The position numbers and the translations under genes were made by a program. From NCBI GenBank assembly GCA_963971535.1, contig OZ020589.1:96359436-96423435 (forward strand): DNA of 64,000 nucleotides, in the 5' to 3' direction. Of this stretch, positions 37,722 through 50,505 are shown in pieces (the stretch's first letter is position 1; every line of letters starts with the position of its first letter). The stretch is from Notolepis coatsorum. Its lineage: Eukaryota; Chordata; Actinopteri; Aulopiformes; Paralepididae. The notes beneath the pieces are model-generated. The model was not told the origin of the DNA and searched no databases. It was given only the letters and a program-made list of their open reading frames with translations.

Positions 37722-38371
37722 CGAAACCTTTGCGTTAGTCCTCGTCTGTTGTTAGTGGGTCAGACAGAATATATAATAGTAGTTGCAGAGTGTATAATAG
37801 TATCACAACTAGAGAAGGGTACCAACCTAAACAGCCGTGCATCGGACCCAGAAGAGCACACGTTAAAATGTCAATCATAGTAAAAAGACAGAGTGTATAA
37901 GAATAACAGAGTACCATAAAACAAACACAAACCCTCCCACCCCCCTCCCCCCGCACATCAAGTGTTCCATCCCCAAATGATGGGAACCACCGTGCTGACT
38001 CCAACAGGAGCCTTTCCCTTCAGTGATACTTACGGCTATAACCATGGCTAACAAAAACAAAAAAAAAAAGCTCAGCAGGGTTATATGTAAATATTAGGCA
38101 CCTAGAATACAGTGCAACCTGAGTCCAAATAAACGATAATTTTATCTAATGTTTAACCTATGACTTTATGGTCCTTGGATGTAAATGCAAATTAAACGTG
38201 GTCAACGTTCTAAAATTGAAAACAACTGGTTCTTGACCGACATCAGACCTTATATGTAGTGGGTACACCCATTACAAAGAGTATTCAGGCTCTGGAATAT
38301 CCCCCCTCCCAATGTAAACATCATTAAACATAGAATACAGTGCAACTTAAATCTAGCGCTTAACCTCGCGG

Positions 38372-39184
38372 CCCTCGCAGGAATGGGAGTGGCTGGATCT
38401 GCGCTGACATGGCTGACATCATACCTCAACGACCGCTCCTACCAAGTGTCATGGAGAGGGACAAAAGAAGAAGCCACCCAACTCCTCGTCCAATCAACAG
38501 TCATCTCCCGCCTCGACTACTGCAACGCACTGCTAGCTGGCCTCCCGGCCACTGCCACCAAGCCTCTTCAACTCATTCAAAACGCAGCGGCCCGCCTGAT
38601 CTCAAACCTACCGAAGTCGACCCATGTCACCCCACTTCTTAGGGACCTGCACTGGCTCCCCATTGCTGCACGTATCCGCTTCAAGGCCCTCGACCTAGCA
38701 TACCGTGCGGCAAAGGGAACCGCTCCCGCCTACCTCCGGTCAATGGTCTCTAACTACACACCCTCAAGACCCCTACGCTCTGCATCTTCTGGCCGCCTCA
38801 GACCTACTCCTATCCAAGCTCCCGGAGGGTCATCAAAGAGAAGCCGCCTATTCTCAGTCCTTGCCCCACAATGGTGGAATGAACTACCCATCCCAGTTAG
38901 GACAGCCGAATCCCGTCCAATATTTCGCCGTCGACTAAAGACTCACTTCTTCAACCATTATCTGAAATGATAAAAAAAAAAAAAAAAAAAAATCTAACCC
39001 TGACTAACCTTACTGTCATGCACTTGTCCTAATAAACTAACCTACACTGTAACACGCAACACTTTGATGAACATTGTTACTCAGCTGATAGAGTTGTACC
39101 CTTCTTGCTGTCTTGTCGTACAGAACTTGTAAGTCGCTTTGGATAAAAGCGTCAGCTAAATGTCTAAATGTAAATGTAAATGTA
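38372..39184 (+). pseudogene. L2-type LINE 3' part, internally deleted
   Basis: [19 protein letters not shown], then a jump (after YQVSWRGTK) to EATQLLVQSTVISRLDYC, LLRDLHWLPIAAR, SVLAPQWWNELPIPVR, FRRRLKTHFFNHY, stop. The tail is gtaagtcgctttggataaaa / gcgtcagctaaatgtctaaa with (TAAATG)n. Compared with 23890-25800 about 300 bp are missing inside. Confidence 0.9.
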
Positions 39185-39814
39185 AACCTACAACTTTATG
39201 GTCATAGGGTATAAATGCAGATTGAACGTGCCAATTTTCAAAAATAGGAGATAAGTGGTAGATATTTAAATCAGGCGTGGTTAGGTATAAAAAATAGATG
39301 GTATATTGACCGACCTCACACCATATGTTTAGGGGGCACAACTGTTACTAAGAGCAATGATAAGAGCACAGTGCAACTTAAATCTAGTATTTAACCTATG
39401 ACTTTATGGCCATATGATATAAATGTAAATCAAACATGGTCAATTTTCAGGTATAGCGAGTAAATGGTGTATTGACCAACCTCTCGCCTATGTGTAGCGG
39501 GCACAACAGCTACAAAGAGTAATGATAAGATCTTATTGCAACTTAATTCTATTGTTTAACCTACGGCTTTATGGCCATATGATATAAATGTAAATTAAAC
39601 ATGTTCACTTTTCAGTTATAGGGAACCTTAAATCTAGTGTTTACCCCCGACCCCCATGGCCATGTGCTATAAATGTAAATTAAAACGTGGTAAATTCCCA
39701 GATATAGAAAATATCTGGTACTAACTGACATCACACCATGTGTGTCGCGGGGACAGCAGCTACAGAAAGTAATGATGAAAACACCATACAACTTAAATAA
39801 ACGTGGTACATTTT

Positions 39815-40290
39815 GTGCGGCTACGTGGCGTAGTGGGCAAGGCGCTCGCCACGAATGACTGAGACGCTGGGCTTGCCTGTTCGAGCCCAGCGCTCCACAT
39901 TGCTTTCAGTTTAGCTGGTCGTTCATACTAATACACATTGGCCGTATTAGGGGGAGGGAAACTGATGGGTGGGGATCGGGCGTTGTGGACAGCGACTCCT
40001 ACAGGTCGGTTGGTGCGCCTGCGCAGTAAAATCAGGAAGTGTCGGGGGCAGCGTGAGCCTCCCACGCGTTACTCCTCGCCACTGAGAGATCGAGCTGCGC
40101 AGGTGAAAAGATGCGACTGCTGTTACCTCAAGTACCGGAGGGGACTTGTGCTATGTATGACTTAGTCCACATTGCAGCCGGCTTGTGGGAGGCAAGAAAC
40201 AGCGTTCGTGACAGGGGAGGGTTGAATTGGATGATACGAAATTGGGATGGGAGAAAATATAGAAAATGGGAGAAAAAGTGGATACAAAAA
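39815..40290 (+). mobile_element. ~480-bp tRNA-derived SINE, 20-bp target duplication
   Basis: Flanked by a perfect 20-bp duplication (39795-39814, 40291-40310; aaataaacgtgg...). A box TACGTGGCGTAGTGGGC, B box CTGTTCGAGCCCAG; the body matches the 10698 copy in reverse. A-rich end. Its ORFs mirror those at 10650-11056 and are not genes. Confidence 0.93.
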
Positions 40291-40419
40291 AAATAAACGT
40301 GGTACATTTTCAAGTATAGGGAATAAGTGGTATCTTGATCGCCCTTGTACCACATGTGCGTACACCGCCCCCCGTGTGCACCCCAACCGCCAAATACGGC
40401 CCCACACCGCCCACAGGTG

Positions 40420-41227
40420 GAGGAGTGCCTCCCCCCGCGGACAAAAAAGTTCAGCCTCTTCAGGTGTGTTGAACTGACTTTCTTTGCCGCGATAGGTAAC
40501 GATGAGGGGGACTGGATGGCGAATTCCATAACGAAGCCCCTCCACATCTTGGAGCCGACGCCTCACCTCGTTAAACGCTGCACGCGCCCGTGCTATCTTG
40601 GCTGTGCAGTCTGGAAAAACGGAGATGGACATCCCATCGTACATGATCTTCCTCATCTCTCTTGCTTTCTTTAGGATGTCGGTACAGTCTGAAAAGTAAT
40701 GTAGCCTGGCCACAATTGTGCGAGGTCACTCCCCCGGTCCGGGCTTGGCCTGGAGTGTACGGTGCGCCCTGTACAACACAGGTTCCTTCTCCATTTTGAA
40801 AGCCTCCTTAAGCAGCCTGGAAACGGCTGCAGTCGTGAGGGGGGAGCCTGTATCTTCAGGAACGCCAACAATCCGTATGTTGTTGTGACGAGACCTAGAT
40901 TCGATATTCACATTTATTTTCTGTTTTAATCAGTTCTTTGACAAGATGTTCAACTTTCTCCTTCAAAATGGCGACGTCGTCAGTGCATGTGGTTAGCGCG
41001 TCTTCCACTCCTGCCACTGTGACTTTTATCAACGCTACCTCAGATTGTAAAGTTGTTATCTTGGCTGACCATTCAGTTTTTATGGCTTGTAGTTCGGATT
41101 TGATGGTTGCTAGGTCGTCTCCCAGAGTAGACTGCAGCTCAGCTTTAAAGATTTCAGCAATATCCCTGCGTACCGTTGTGAGAATGTCCAACCTGAGGGC
41201 CGCGACTTCTGACTCCCTGGTATCCAC
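40420..41227 (-). pseudogene. L1-type ORF1 relic (second family)
   Basis: Minus strand from 41227: MDTRESEVAALRLDILTTVR, a coiled coil (KAELQSTLGDDLATIKSEL, VEDALTTCTDDVAILKEKV), then with frameshifts MNIESRSRHNNIRIVGVPED, YRAHRTLQAKPG, RLHYFSDCTDILKKAREM, FNEVRRRLQ. Same L1 ORF1p layout as 36024-36857 but clearly different in sequence. Two frameshifts make it non-functional. Confidence 0.85.
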
Positions 41228-41349
41228 TGGGAGAGAGTGGGTCGGAGACTCACGTGAATGAGGGATATATGTTGCCAGATAGAGACTGTTTAATATTCTT
41301 CACACACTACAGCTAATGATCCCTGGCCAACCTGGCCTTGAGAGAGGAC

Positions 41350-41703
41350 GTAAAGCTCCTCAGTAGCTGCACCGTCAGCCAGTCTGAAGCCCCAGAACAT
41401 CTCCCTCTGTTTCACTCTAACGTAAAGCTCCTCAGTAGCTGCACCGTCAGCCAGTCTGAAGCCCCAGAACATCTCCCTCTGTTTCACTCTAACGTAAAGC
41501 TCCTCAGTAGCTGCACCGTCAGCCAGTCTGAAGCCCCAGAACATCTCCCTCTGTTTCACTCTAACGTAAAGCTCCTCAGTAGCTGCACCGTCAGCCAGTC
41601 TGAAGCCCCAGAACAACTCCCTGTTTCACTCTAACGTAAAGCTCCTCAGTAGCTGCACCGTCAGCCAGTCTGAAGCCCCAGAACATCTCCCTCTGTTTCA
41701 CTA
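41350..41703. repeat. 72-bp minisatellite, five copies
   Basis: Units 41350-41421, 41422-41493, 41494-41565, 41566-41634 and 41635-41703, the first three identical by eye (gtaaagctcctcagtagctg ... tgtttcactctaac). 72 bp is 24 codons, so both strands stay open: the minus strand repeats FWGFRLADGAATEELYVRVK. No protein family recognised. Confidence 0.95.
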
Positions 41704-41881
41704 ACGTAAAGGAGCTTCCGACAGCTCCTCATAAAAACCGCTTCAGTCTGCCAATCACTGACGGAGGGTGCATCGTCATCACCAGGGCGCTTTCTGCACT
41801 GATTATAATTCCAGGAGGTGCTTGGCCTTGCATACGTCCATGAACTGTGGGCAGTGACCCCAGTCATGTATGGAGTACATC

Positions 41882-42932
41882 CAGGGAGCGAAATTAACTT
41901 TTTGACTCACCGGCCAGTGGCGGGTAGATGGGAAGAGTCTACCCGCCAAGCATATTTCTTACCTGCCAACATTTTTTTGATTAAAAAAAATATATATATA
42001 TTTTATATAAAAAAAAAAAAATTTAAATAAAATATATATTATATAATCATACTTGTAGTTGTATTATCTGCGAGACATCGCCACCACGCAATAAGTCAAA
42101 ATGCTTGCTATCTGCAAACAGCTCCACTGTCTGTGTGTATACTTGAGTAGCCTCCAGCTCCAGCAAGGATTCTCCGGCCCTGCAGCTAGACCCTATATTC
42201 AGCTAGACCCTACATTCAGCATGCAAGGATTCTCCGGCGATGCAGCTGGACCCTATTTAACGTTACGGTTCTTTTGTCAAATCACATTCAACATGCCCTC
42301 AGCTAGAATACGCATTCAATCAATGTTATAAGACATTGATATCAGGAGCTATCTGTAGCTACTGCTAGCCCGGTAGATAACGTTAAGACAATTTAGTTTA
42401 CTGGGGCAGATGGATCTAACGTGAGCTAGCTAAGCTAGCTAACGAGGGAACGGAGCACTCGAGTCGACTATTGCTGGAGCATTTGTTGATATCAGCAGCT
42501 ATCAGTAGCTAGCCAGCTAGATACCGTTAGACAATGCCTCGTCATGTATTAAACTAAAAGTGAATAGTTGACTGGGTCATTGTTTAAACAGTAACGTTAG
42601 CTCATGGAGGTCCGATATAGACTAGAGCAGACGGAAGTAAACAAGCCAAATGAGAGCTTCCGATTAGTCATTTGCTTTCTTTCTCGTGAAACCAGTCACG
42701 TCACTCTACTGTGATTGGACCGTTGACTTGAGTGCAATGTGGGACTTGTAGTTTTTTAACGATCTCGCGGCGGAGAAAAAAAAGACGAGCGGCTATAATC
42801 TGTACTCGCACAAGAGTATCGTTATGAACTACACGTCTACACGCCACACGGCGGGCAGCCCTCTAAGTGTCATGCGCCAAAGGTAAAAACAGACCGCCCC
42901 TGGCGGGCGGCGGGCTTTAGTTTCGGTCCCTG
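41882..42932. mobile_element. hAT element, 8-bp duplication AGTACATC
   Basis: Ends CAGGGAGCGAAATTAAC and TAGTTTCGGTCCCTG; exact 8-bp flanks at 41874-41881 and 42933-42940. Subterminal repeats around ACCCGCCA / GGCGGGC. The internal core (42050-42640) is shared with the elements at 27442 and 55668. No transposase. Confidence 0.93.
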
Positions 42933-43112
42933 AGTACATCATTTAATCTGTGTGGAACCTGCCGTGTCATCTTCACAAGGACCGTGACGCAACCTCAACT
43001 CTGTCTCCCTCTCAGCCATCTTTGTGTGTCAATAAAGAAAAACACTATGGGTAAAGGACCACTTTACTTGTTTTAAAAGGCCAATACCAGTGGTTTTGAC
43101 ATTTGTGTTCTA

Positions 43113-43258
43113 GGGATGAAACGGTTTATGGGTAAAGGGTCTCCAAGTTTTCTCAAACTTGGCTAAAGATCCTTTCAACCTGTGTAGGTTGTATCCATTA
43201 TTTCGTCTGGTAAGAATGTTTTTATGCAAAGACCCGTGTTGTAGACCGTTACATCCCA
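43113..43258. mobile_element. Possible small hAT MITE
   Basis: TAGGGATGAAACGGT and ACCGTTACATCCCA face each other 146 bp apart with an internal hairpin (aagggtctccaagttttctc / aacttggctaaagatccttt). No flanking duplication, so uncertain. Confidence 0.4.
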
Positions 43259-44010
43259 ATGTATATATTCCCCAGTGTGTGTCTCCATGTGTGTGTTCTC
43301 TAGGGCTGACCTGCGAAGCTTTTTTTGGCAATCGAAGCTTCGGGGCCGAGCTTCGATTTTAATTCGAAGCTTCGAAAAATAAAAAAAAAATAAATAAAAA
43401 AAAATATTTTTTTTAATATATATATTTTTTTATCTTATGTTGTGGGACTTGTACAGCACTTTCGTAAACGTTGTTGTTTTTAAATGTGCTCTATAAATAA
43501 AGTGGGTTGGATTAATTAATTAAGTAGCCCCTTTCGTGACTGACGCATCCAACAAGGTTTCACTCGGCTGTGTGATTTAATTCAAGGTGGATCGCTGTTG
43601 TCGTTTGAACAACTTCAGATTTCATGGGAACTACCAATCCCCCAAATCAAGAATGTTTAAGATGAATGAAGTAAGATTTTGATTATTTGAAATATGGCCT
43701 GTGTAGACTAAACTATGCACAGAATTATGTCAGTCTACAAGGTCCGGATTCTACGTGGTCCGGCAATGTAGACCTTGTAGACTCCACTACAGACCAATTA
43801 TCAGTGAATGTTCATGCATTTTTAAGAAGGGCAACTTCCACAAAAAAACAAAGAACTCACCAAAACATCTCAGTAGCACCTTATCTAAATGTTATATTTC
43901 ATATATGGAGATTCATATTTATTTATGTATTGCATGCATTTCTACATTTTATTTCCTATTTTGTTTATTCATCCCAGTATCTTTCTTTCTTATGTGTGGA
44001 ATTCTACAAG

Positions 44011-44395
<385 letters not shown>

Positions 44396-44410
44396 TTTTT
44401 TTTTCTTTTT

Positions 44411-44453
<43 letters not shown>

Positions 44454-44606
44454 TCGAAGTAAAAAAAAAAAATTTAAATTTTTTTTTGAAAAAAAAAAAT
44501 AATATTTTATTTTTTTAAACTTCGATTTTTTTTTAATGTTCGAAGCTTGTGCCATCGAATCGAACGTTCGAAGCTTCGAAGCATTTAAGACAGCCCTAGT
44601 GTTCTC

Positions 44607-45530
44607 CATTTTGTTTCCTCCCTCCAGCCATTGTTCCCTTCACCATTGGTCCCTGCCAGGCCAATCCTTCCATTATTGCAACATAGCACCGATTGGTGGA
44701 TGGCTTTCCAGACTCCAACACTCAATCCACACCACCCAATCATGGATCACCCCACACCTGTTAAAACATGGCTTCTCACTTCAGTCTTTCTCTCTCTCTG
44801 GCATGAGGCTAGGCCTGTTGTGATTTTGGTAAACCTGTAACTTTGACAGTATTGCATTTCGTTTATTGGCCTTTGGTGCTTAGTAGTAATTTCCTTGTGT
44901 GTGTATGGCCACAGAGAGAGCATTGTTAGTTATAGTTTGTTTTTGTATATATTCTGCTTTTGTTTCTGTATAATTAATGTGTTTTTCTCTCTTTCTCAGG
45001 AAGCACAGATGGGGTGAGCTGCCATTTCCTTTGGACATTGTTTTCTCCTGTTTTGGTTAGGTAAGAGTAGTTTAGGTAATGTAATCTCTTTTACCATAGA
45101 TTAGATTGTGTTTATTTGGAGTATAGTGGTGTTTGTTTGTTGTTTTGGCCTGGGCTCACCCCTGAGCTACATGTGCTTCCTTTGCCTCTATTCAATAAAT
45201 ATCATTGTTGTTTACAAACCTGGTCCATCTTTTCTGTCAACCAACTGTTATGTTACAGCCCTTTACCCTTAGACACACAGGGGTCGTAACATAGACTAAG
45301 CACAGCTGGATATCTAGGACTTCTGTTGTTCTCTCCATACGCGTGAACTGCACTGAGCATTTTGCCAAGTTGTAAAAAGTTATACTCGACTGCCAGGACC
45401 CGTTGCTGTGACCTACTGTATCATCGCACCACTGGTTATGTGGTTTACCTCAGCAGACATTTGTTCAACTCACAGGTTTGACTGAGCTTCACAACAAAGA
45501 TAATACAGCCCAGTGCAACAACTGCAGCAT
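44607..45530. other. Intron, no element recognised
   Basis: Unremarkable sequence with caataaatatcattgttg near 45193 and ttatgttacagccctttacc near 45250, which might be LTR-like, but I cannot pair ends. No gene. Confidence 0.4.
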
Positions 45531-45535
45531 GATTT

Positions 45536-46045
45536 GTGTTTTGTGCAAAGCGATACACAGAAGCAGAGATCACTGAGGTGATTTGTGGCGAGGTCTCCTC
45601 CGTGCTCCACAAGACTAAATCAAATCCATCCATCAAATCCTGCATCATCTACAATACCCTCCTCATCACTTACAAGTCCATCCATGCTCTGGCACCTCAG
45701 TACGTTACTGACCTCCTCCACCCCTACATCCCTGCGATCCTCAGACACCGGTCAGCTCTCCATTCCCCAAACCAGACTGTGGACCTTTGGGGACAGAGCT
45801 TTCAGCGTGGCAGCTCCCACCCTCTGGAACTCCCTCCCAGCAGAACTCCGCAATGCCCCAACTCTGGACTGCTTCAAGAAACTCCTCAAAACTCACCTCT
45901 TTAAGGCCTTTGACCTCTAGCTTCCGATACTCAATGTTGTGTGTCTGTCTACCATGTTTGTCTCTTGTCTGTTATTGCCCCATGTAAAGTGACCTTGGGT
46001 TTCATGAAAGGCGCTATATACAATTAAGTTATTATTATTATTAAA
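45536..46045 (+). pseudogene. L2/CR1-type LINE ORF2 C-terminus
   Basis: Across two frames: LITYKSIHALAPQYVTDLL, ILRHRSALHSP, then FGDRAFSVAAPTLWNSLPAE, FKKLLKTHLFKAFDL, stop. The 3' end gtaaagtgaccttgggtttc, atgaaaggcgctatataca and (TTA)n closes it. One frameshift near 45785. Confidence 0.88.
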
Positions 46046-46149
46046 AGTATTATTAATTTCCTGTTGTCCACAGCTATCTTAGACATAATAACTATAGGCT
46101 ACAGTAAATGTACTGAGTATAGCCTAAATATGCTAATAAAACACCCACT

Positions 46150-47413
46150 CCCAGGTATGCATGTATGTATGAGTACAGAACAGGACAGTGTATGTATGTA
46201 TGTATGTATGTATGTATGTATGTATGTATGTATGTATGTATGTATGTATGTATGCATGCATGAGTAGATAACAGGACAGTGTATGTATGTATGTATGTAT
46301 GTATGTATGTATGTATGTATGTATGTATGTATGTATGTATGTATGTATGTATGTATGTATGTATGTATGAGTAGAGAACAGGACAGTATGAATGTATGTA
46401 TGAGTAGAGAACAGGACAGTGTATGAATGTATGCATGAGTAGAGAACAGGACAGTATGAATGTATGTATGTATGAGTAGAGAACAGGACAGTATGAATGT
46501 ATGTATGAGTAGAGAACAGGACAGTATGAATGTATGTATGTATGAGTAGAGAACAGGACAGTATGAATGTATGTATGTATGAGTAGAGAACAGGACAGTA
46601 TGAATGTATGTATGTATGATTGGGGAACAGGACAGTATGAATGTATGTATGAGTAGAGAACAGGACAGTGTATGAATGTATGTAGAGAACAGGACAGTGT
46701 ATGAATGTATGTATGAGTAGAGAACAGGACAGTGTATGATTGTATGTAGAGAACAGGACAGTGTATGAATGTATGTAGAGAACAGGACAGTATGAATGTA
46801 TGTATGCATGAGTAGAGAACAGGACATTATGAATGTATGTATGCATGAGTAGAGAACAGGACAGTATGAATGTATGTATTGTAGATAACAGGACAGTGTA
46901 TGATGAATGTATGTATTGTAGATAACAGGACAGTGTATGGAATGTATGTATTGTAGATAACAGGACAGTGTGCATGTACATATGAGTAGATAACAGGACA
47001 GTGTATGAATGTATGTATGAGTAGATAACAGGGCAGTGTATGAATGCATGTAGATAACAGGACAGTGTGTGAATGTATGTATTGTATCGCAATGCATCGA
47101 TCCTAAGGTCGAATCGCATCGAATCGTGGTCAAATTAATATTGAATCGTTGCCTGAAGAATCATAATCGAATCGAAGTAGGGTCAAATATTTACACCCCT
47201 ATTATTGACCTATAGTCCATTCATTTTGGGAATTAACTGATCGAAAATGTATCGAATCGCATCGCATAGAGGTCAAATTAAGAGATTTCATGATGCATTG
47301 AATAGTTTCCTGAAGAATCATAAGCGAATCGAAGTGGGGTAAAATATTTACACCCCTAATGAGTATTTAACAGGACAGTGTATGAATGTATGTATCTGAG
47401 TAGAGAACAGGAC
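46150..47413. repeat. (TATG)n and ~33-38-bp minisatellite
   Basis: (GTAT)n from 46190 to 46370, then units of gagtagagaacaggacagta + tgaatgtatgtat to 47085, resuming 47359-47413. The long minus-strand ORFs (IHSYTVLFSTH repeats) are translations of the array. One more unit fragment follows the LINE at 52879-52905. Confidence 0.95.
47085..47358. mobile_element. hAT MITE (ATGCATCGA family), left end lost
   Basis: Right end TTTACACCCCTA. Internal gcatcgatcctaaggtcgaa and agagatttcatgatgcattg are shared with 54488-54761, 57949-58278 and 62212-62319. It lies inside the minisatellite. Confidence 0.8.
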
Positions 47414-47414
47414 A

Positions 47415-50400
47415 GAACTCAATGGTACACTGGTTGAAGAAACCTGGCTTGGCTTCAAAACCAAATTCTCAACAATACTAAACAACATGGCCCCCCTAAG
47501 AACCACCAGGGTAAAAAATCGCGCTGAGCCGTGGATGCACACTGAAATACTGACCGCTATGAAAGCCAGAGACAAAAAATGCTCTGCTTTTTCATCAATG
47601 ACAAAACTGAGGAAAACAAAAATAAACCACGTGAACTTTGGAAATTACTCAATAATCAACTAGGCTGCAGTAAAAAACTTAAAACCAGGTTCTCAAACAT
47701 AAACATAAAGACGGACAACACGCTCATCACAGACAAACTGGATGTAGCCAATTACTTAAACACTTTCTTCACAAACATAGCCACAACACTGGTAAACAAA
47801 CTACCCTCCCACTCAGGGCAGTATGGGGTAGAACACATAGTAGCATACTACAAGAACCTAGGCGTCCACAAAGACGATTTCAAACTGGAAATGGTAACTA
47901 CAGATGAGGTACTCAATAAACTGAGCTCCCTCCAACCGAACAAGGCCACTGGCCATGACAACATCCCCTCCAAATTCCTTAGAGACTCAGCAGCCGCCAT
48001 CACCCCAGTCATCACACACATAATAAACCTCTCCATAAAACAGGGACACGTCCCCAAGGACTTCAAAATAGCGAGAGTAACACCCCTGCACAAAAAGGGC
48101 AGCAAATTAGACCCAGGCAACTACCGCCCTGTTTCTATCCTTACATCCATCTCGAAAGTCATGGAAAAAATAGTATACGAACAGGTCGAAAAGTACCTTA
48201 CGGATAAAAATCTAATCTACGAATTCCAATCTGGCTTCAGAACATCCCACTCCACTGACACATGCCTTCTCTATTTGAACGACCACATCAAGCAAGAGGT
48301 GGACACGGGCAAATACTGCGGCATGGTCATGCTAGACCTACAAAAGGCCTTCGACACTGTCAATCACACCATTCTGATTGACAAACTAAAAGCAATTGGT
48401 TTTGATAGTTTATCAGTGAGCTGGATACAATCCTACCTGGAGGGGAGAGAACAGATGGTGGAGGTAAACGGTACCCTATCCCCCCCCCCTCACAGTGAAC
48501 TGTGGTGTTCCACAAGGAAGCATACTAGGACCACTACTGTTCCTAACTTATGCAAATGACATGTAGTCAGCTTGTGACTGCAACTTGTTCCTGTTTGCGG
48601 ACGACTCAGCCCTGCTGGTCTCTGACAAGAACAAGTTACAGGTTGAAAAAACCCTCAGCTCGGAACTAGGCAAAATCTGCATATGGCTCGCCGACAACAA
48701 ACTATCATTACACATAGGCAAAACAGAGTCCATTCTCTTCGGTTCAAATAACAAACTCAGCAAGACCGACGGCTTCTCAGTTACAGTGGGTGACAATATT
48801 GTCACAAGGAAAGATGAAATTACCTACCTGGGTTCCATCCTAGAGGCTAATCTTTCCTGTGACAAAATGGCATCCAATGTAGTAATAAAAAAAGTCAATC
48901 AACGAACTCGATTCTTGTACCGGATCTCCTCCCTGGTAAACAAGAATACCCTGAAGACTCTGGCAGGAGCACTCATTCAAGGGTACTACGACTATGCTTG
49001 CACCTCATGGTACCAAAGCACCTCAAAGGCACTAAAAACCAAATTACAAACATCTCAAAACAAACTAGTCAGACTACTGCTTGACCTGACTCCTAGAACC
49101 CACCTCACCCCTGCACACTTTGCCAACCTAGGATGGCTTAGAGTAGACGACAGAGTACTAGAGCTGCCGCGGTATTGATGTTTTCCTTACCGCACACATT
49201 TGCAAAATATTTCCTACCGCGCGGTTATTACCGCACGCACACAAAAAAATAAAAAATAAAGGTTTGAATGCATTTTTTTTTTTAGTAGTAGTAGTCTACT
49301 CTTTATAGCATATAGCCTGCCTCTAGTCTAAATGTCTATCTTTAGAGGATGACTTTGCAGCATGAATATTGTTTGGGATTCGGCAAGCACGCATTAGTTA
49401 TTGAAAGTGAAACACGGATTCGAAGTTTCCCCTATGGTCGTGCGCCGTTCACTCGGTGTCGCGGGCAGGGGTGGTTACCCCTAACCCCCCCGACCCTTTC
49501 TTATTATTATTACTATAAAGTTACTACTTTATAATAAAGGCATTCGTTTTGTGGCATTAACATTATATAGTTATACGTTCAATAACATCAGCGTATTTAC
49601 CGGACCATAACAAGGCAAGCAATACTCTATTCATATCTCAGTTCCTTTCTTTGCTCAGAGCGTGCTGAGTTGTCCCATTCTGCGGTCTGTTAATAAAGTT
49701 TTCAATCAGACAAGTGTATAGAACGAAGGGCTTTTATTATAACATTCGTTGCAGACAGTAAAATCATTATGTCTCGTTTAGTACTCCTGAAGAGCGATGG
49801 TAGTCCACTCCGGCGGAGAGTTAAAGCTAACGTTATTAGCCGTGTTGTGATGAGCTGACATTCAGGACGTAAAAAACGTGTGACGCGTCTCTCTTCTGAC
49901 CAATCAGTGGTCTGCAATGTTTCACGTGACTTTTCTGGTACCCAATAGGGTCGCTTGGAACCTCGATAGAGTAGTAGGGTATATCTGCAGAGCCGCAAGC
50001 CCGACGAGAGGAGGGTAATTTATTATTATTATTATAAAAAACAGCGGTGACGCGGTATTCAGCCTACTCTGCGGTGGCCGTGATGTAACAGCGATACCGC
50101 GGTAATGCGGTAATCGCGGCAGCTCTACAGTGTACAGCAACTTGCAATGGGCCTGGTCTACAAGATACACTACACAAGCAAGGTACCCATGTACATGTCA
50201 AAATACTTCCCAAAGGTCAGTGAATACCACGATCACAACACCAGAGGGAGCTCCACAAATCATGTAAAACCCAGATTCGGCTCAAACAAGGGACTAAACA
50301 CATTTCGCAATTATGCCACAACAATGTGGAACGCCCTACCCAAAGCTGTAAAGGAATGTGAATCACTACCCACCTTCAAAAACACTCTCAAAGAACACCT

Positions 50401-50443
50401 ACGGGAGACTGCAATTCAAAACTGGCCCCTACAAATGTCCTAA
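47415..50443 (+). pseudogene. LINE ORF2 reverse transcriptase, disrupted
   Basis: In order: PLHKKGSKLDPGNYRPVSIL, FQSGFRTSHSTDTCLL, MLDLQKAFDTVNH (RT motif A), GVPQGSILGPLLF (motif B, after a frameshift in a C-run at 48481-48490), a stop at about 48564, LFADDSALL (motif C), then KLSLHIGKTESILFGS and HFANLGWLRVDDRV. The frame resumes after the hAT insertion with GLVYKIHYTSKVPMY, DHNTRGSS, TMWNALPKAVKECESLPTF. Frameshifts at 47578 and 48481 and the insertion make it dead. The endonuclease part is missing. Confidence 0.9.
49159..50127. mobile_element. hAT element, 8-bp duplication CAGWGTAC
   Basis: Ends TAGAGCTGCCGCGGTATTG and CGCGGCAGCTCTA; flanks cagagtac (49151-49158) and cagtgtac (50128-50135), one mismatch. 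Subterminal TACCGCG repeats. Contains a short LINE tail (49665-49712). The LINE codons rejoin cleanly across it. Confidence 0.9.
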
Positions 50444-50505
50444 CCCAGTTGTACAATAAATACCAAGCATGGCTTTGTCAGTATTCCAATGTACCCAACC
50501 CCCCC

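Larger units (their letters stand above)
38060..40335 (-). repeat. Degenerate tandem spacer, L1-type inter-ORF region
   Basis: Repeated blocks (tttaacctatgactttatgg, gatataaatgtaaattaaac, tattgaccgacctcacacca, acaaagagtaatgat) recur about every 90-210 bp from 38090 to 40335, interrupted by an L2 copy (38372-39184) and a SINE (39815-40290). They lie between ORF1 (40420-41227) and the endonuclease (36918-37721) in the same orientation. Confidence 0.7.

Noticed and set aside
46092-47133. Long minus-strand ORFs up to 344 codons with [10 protein letters not shown] and TVLFSTH repeats
   Set aside because: They follow a (TATG)n tract and a minisatellite whose period keeps frames open; no start context or domain.
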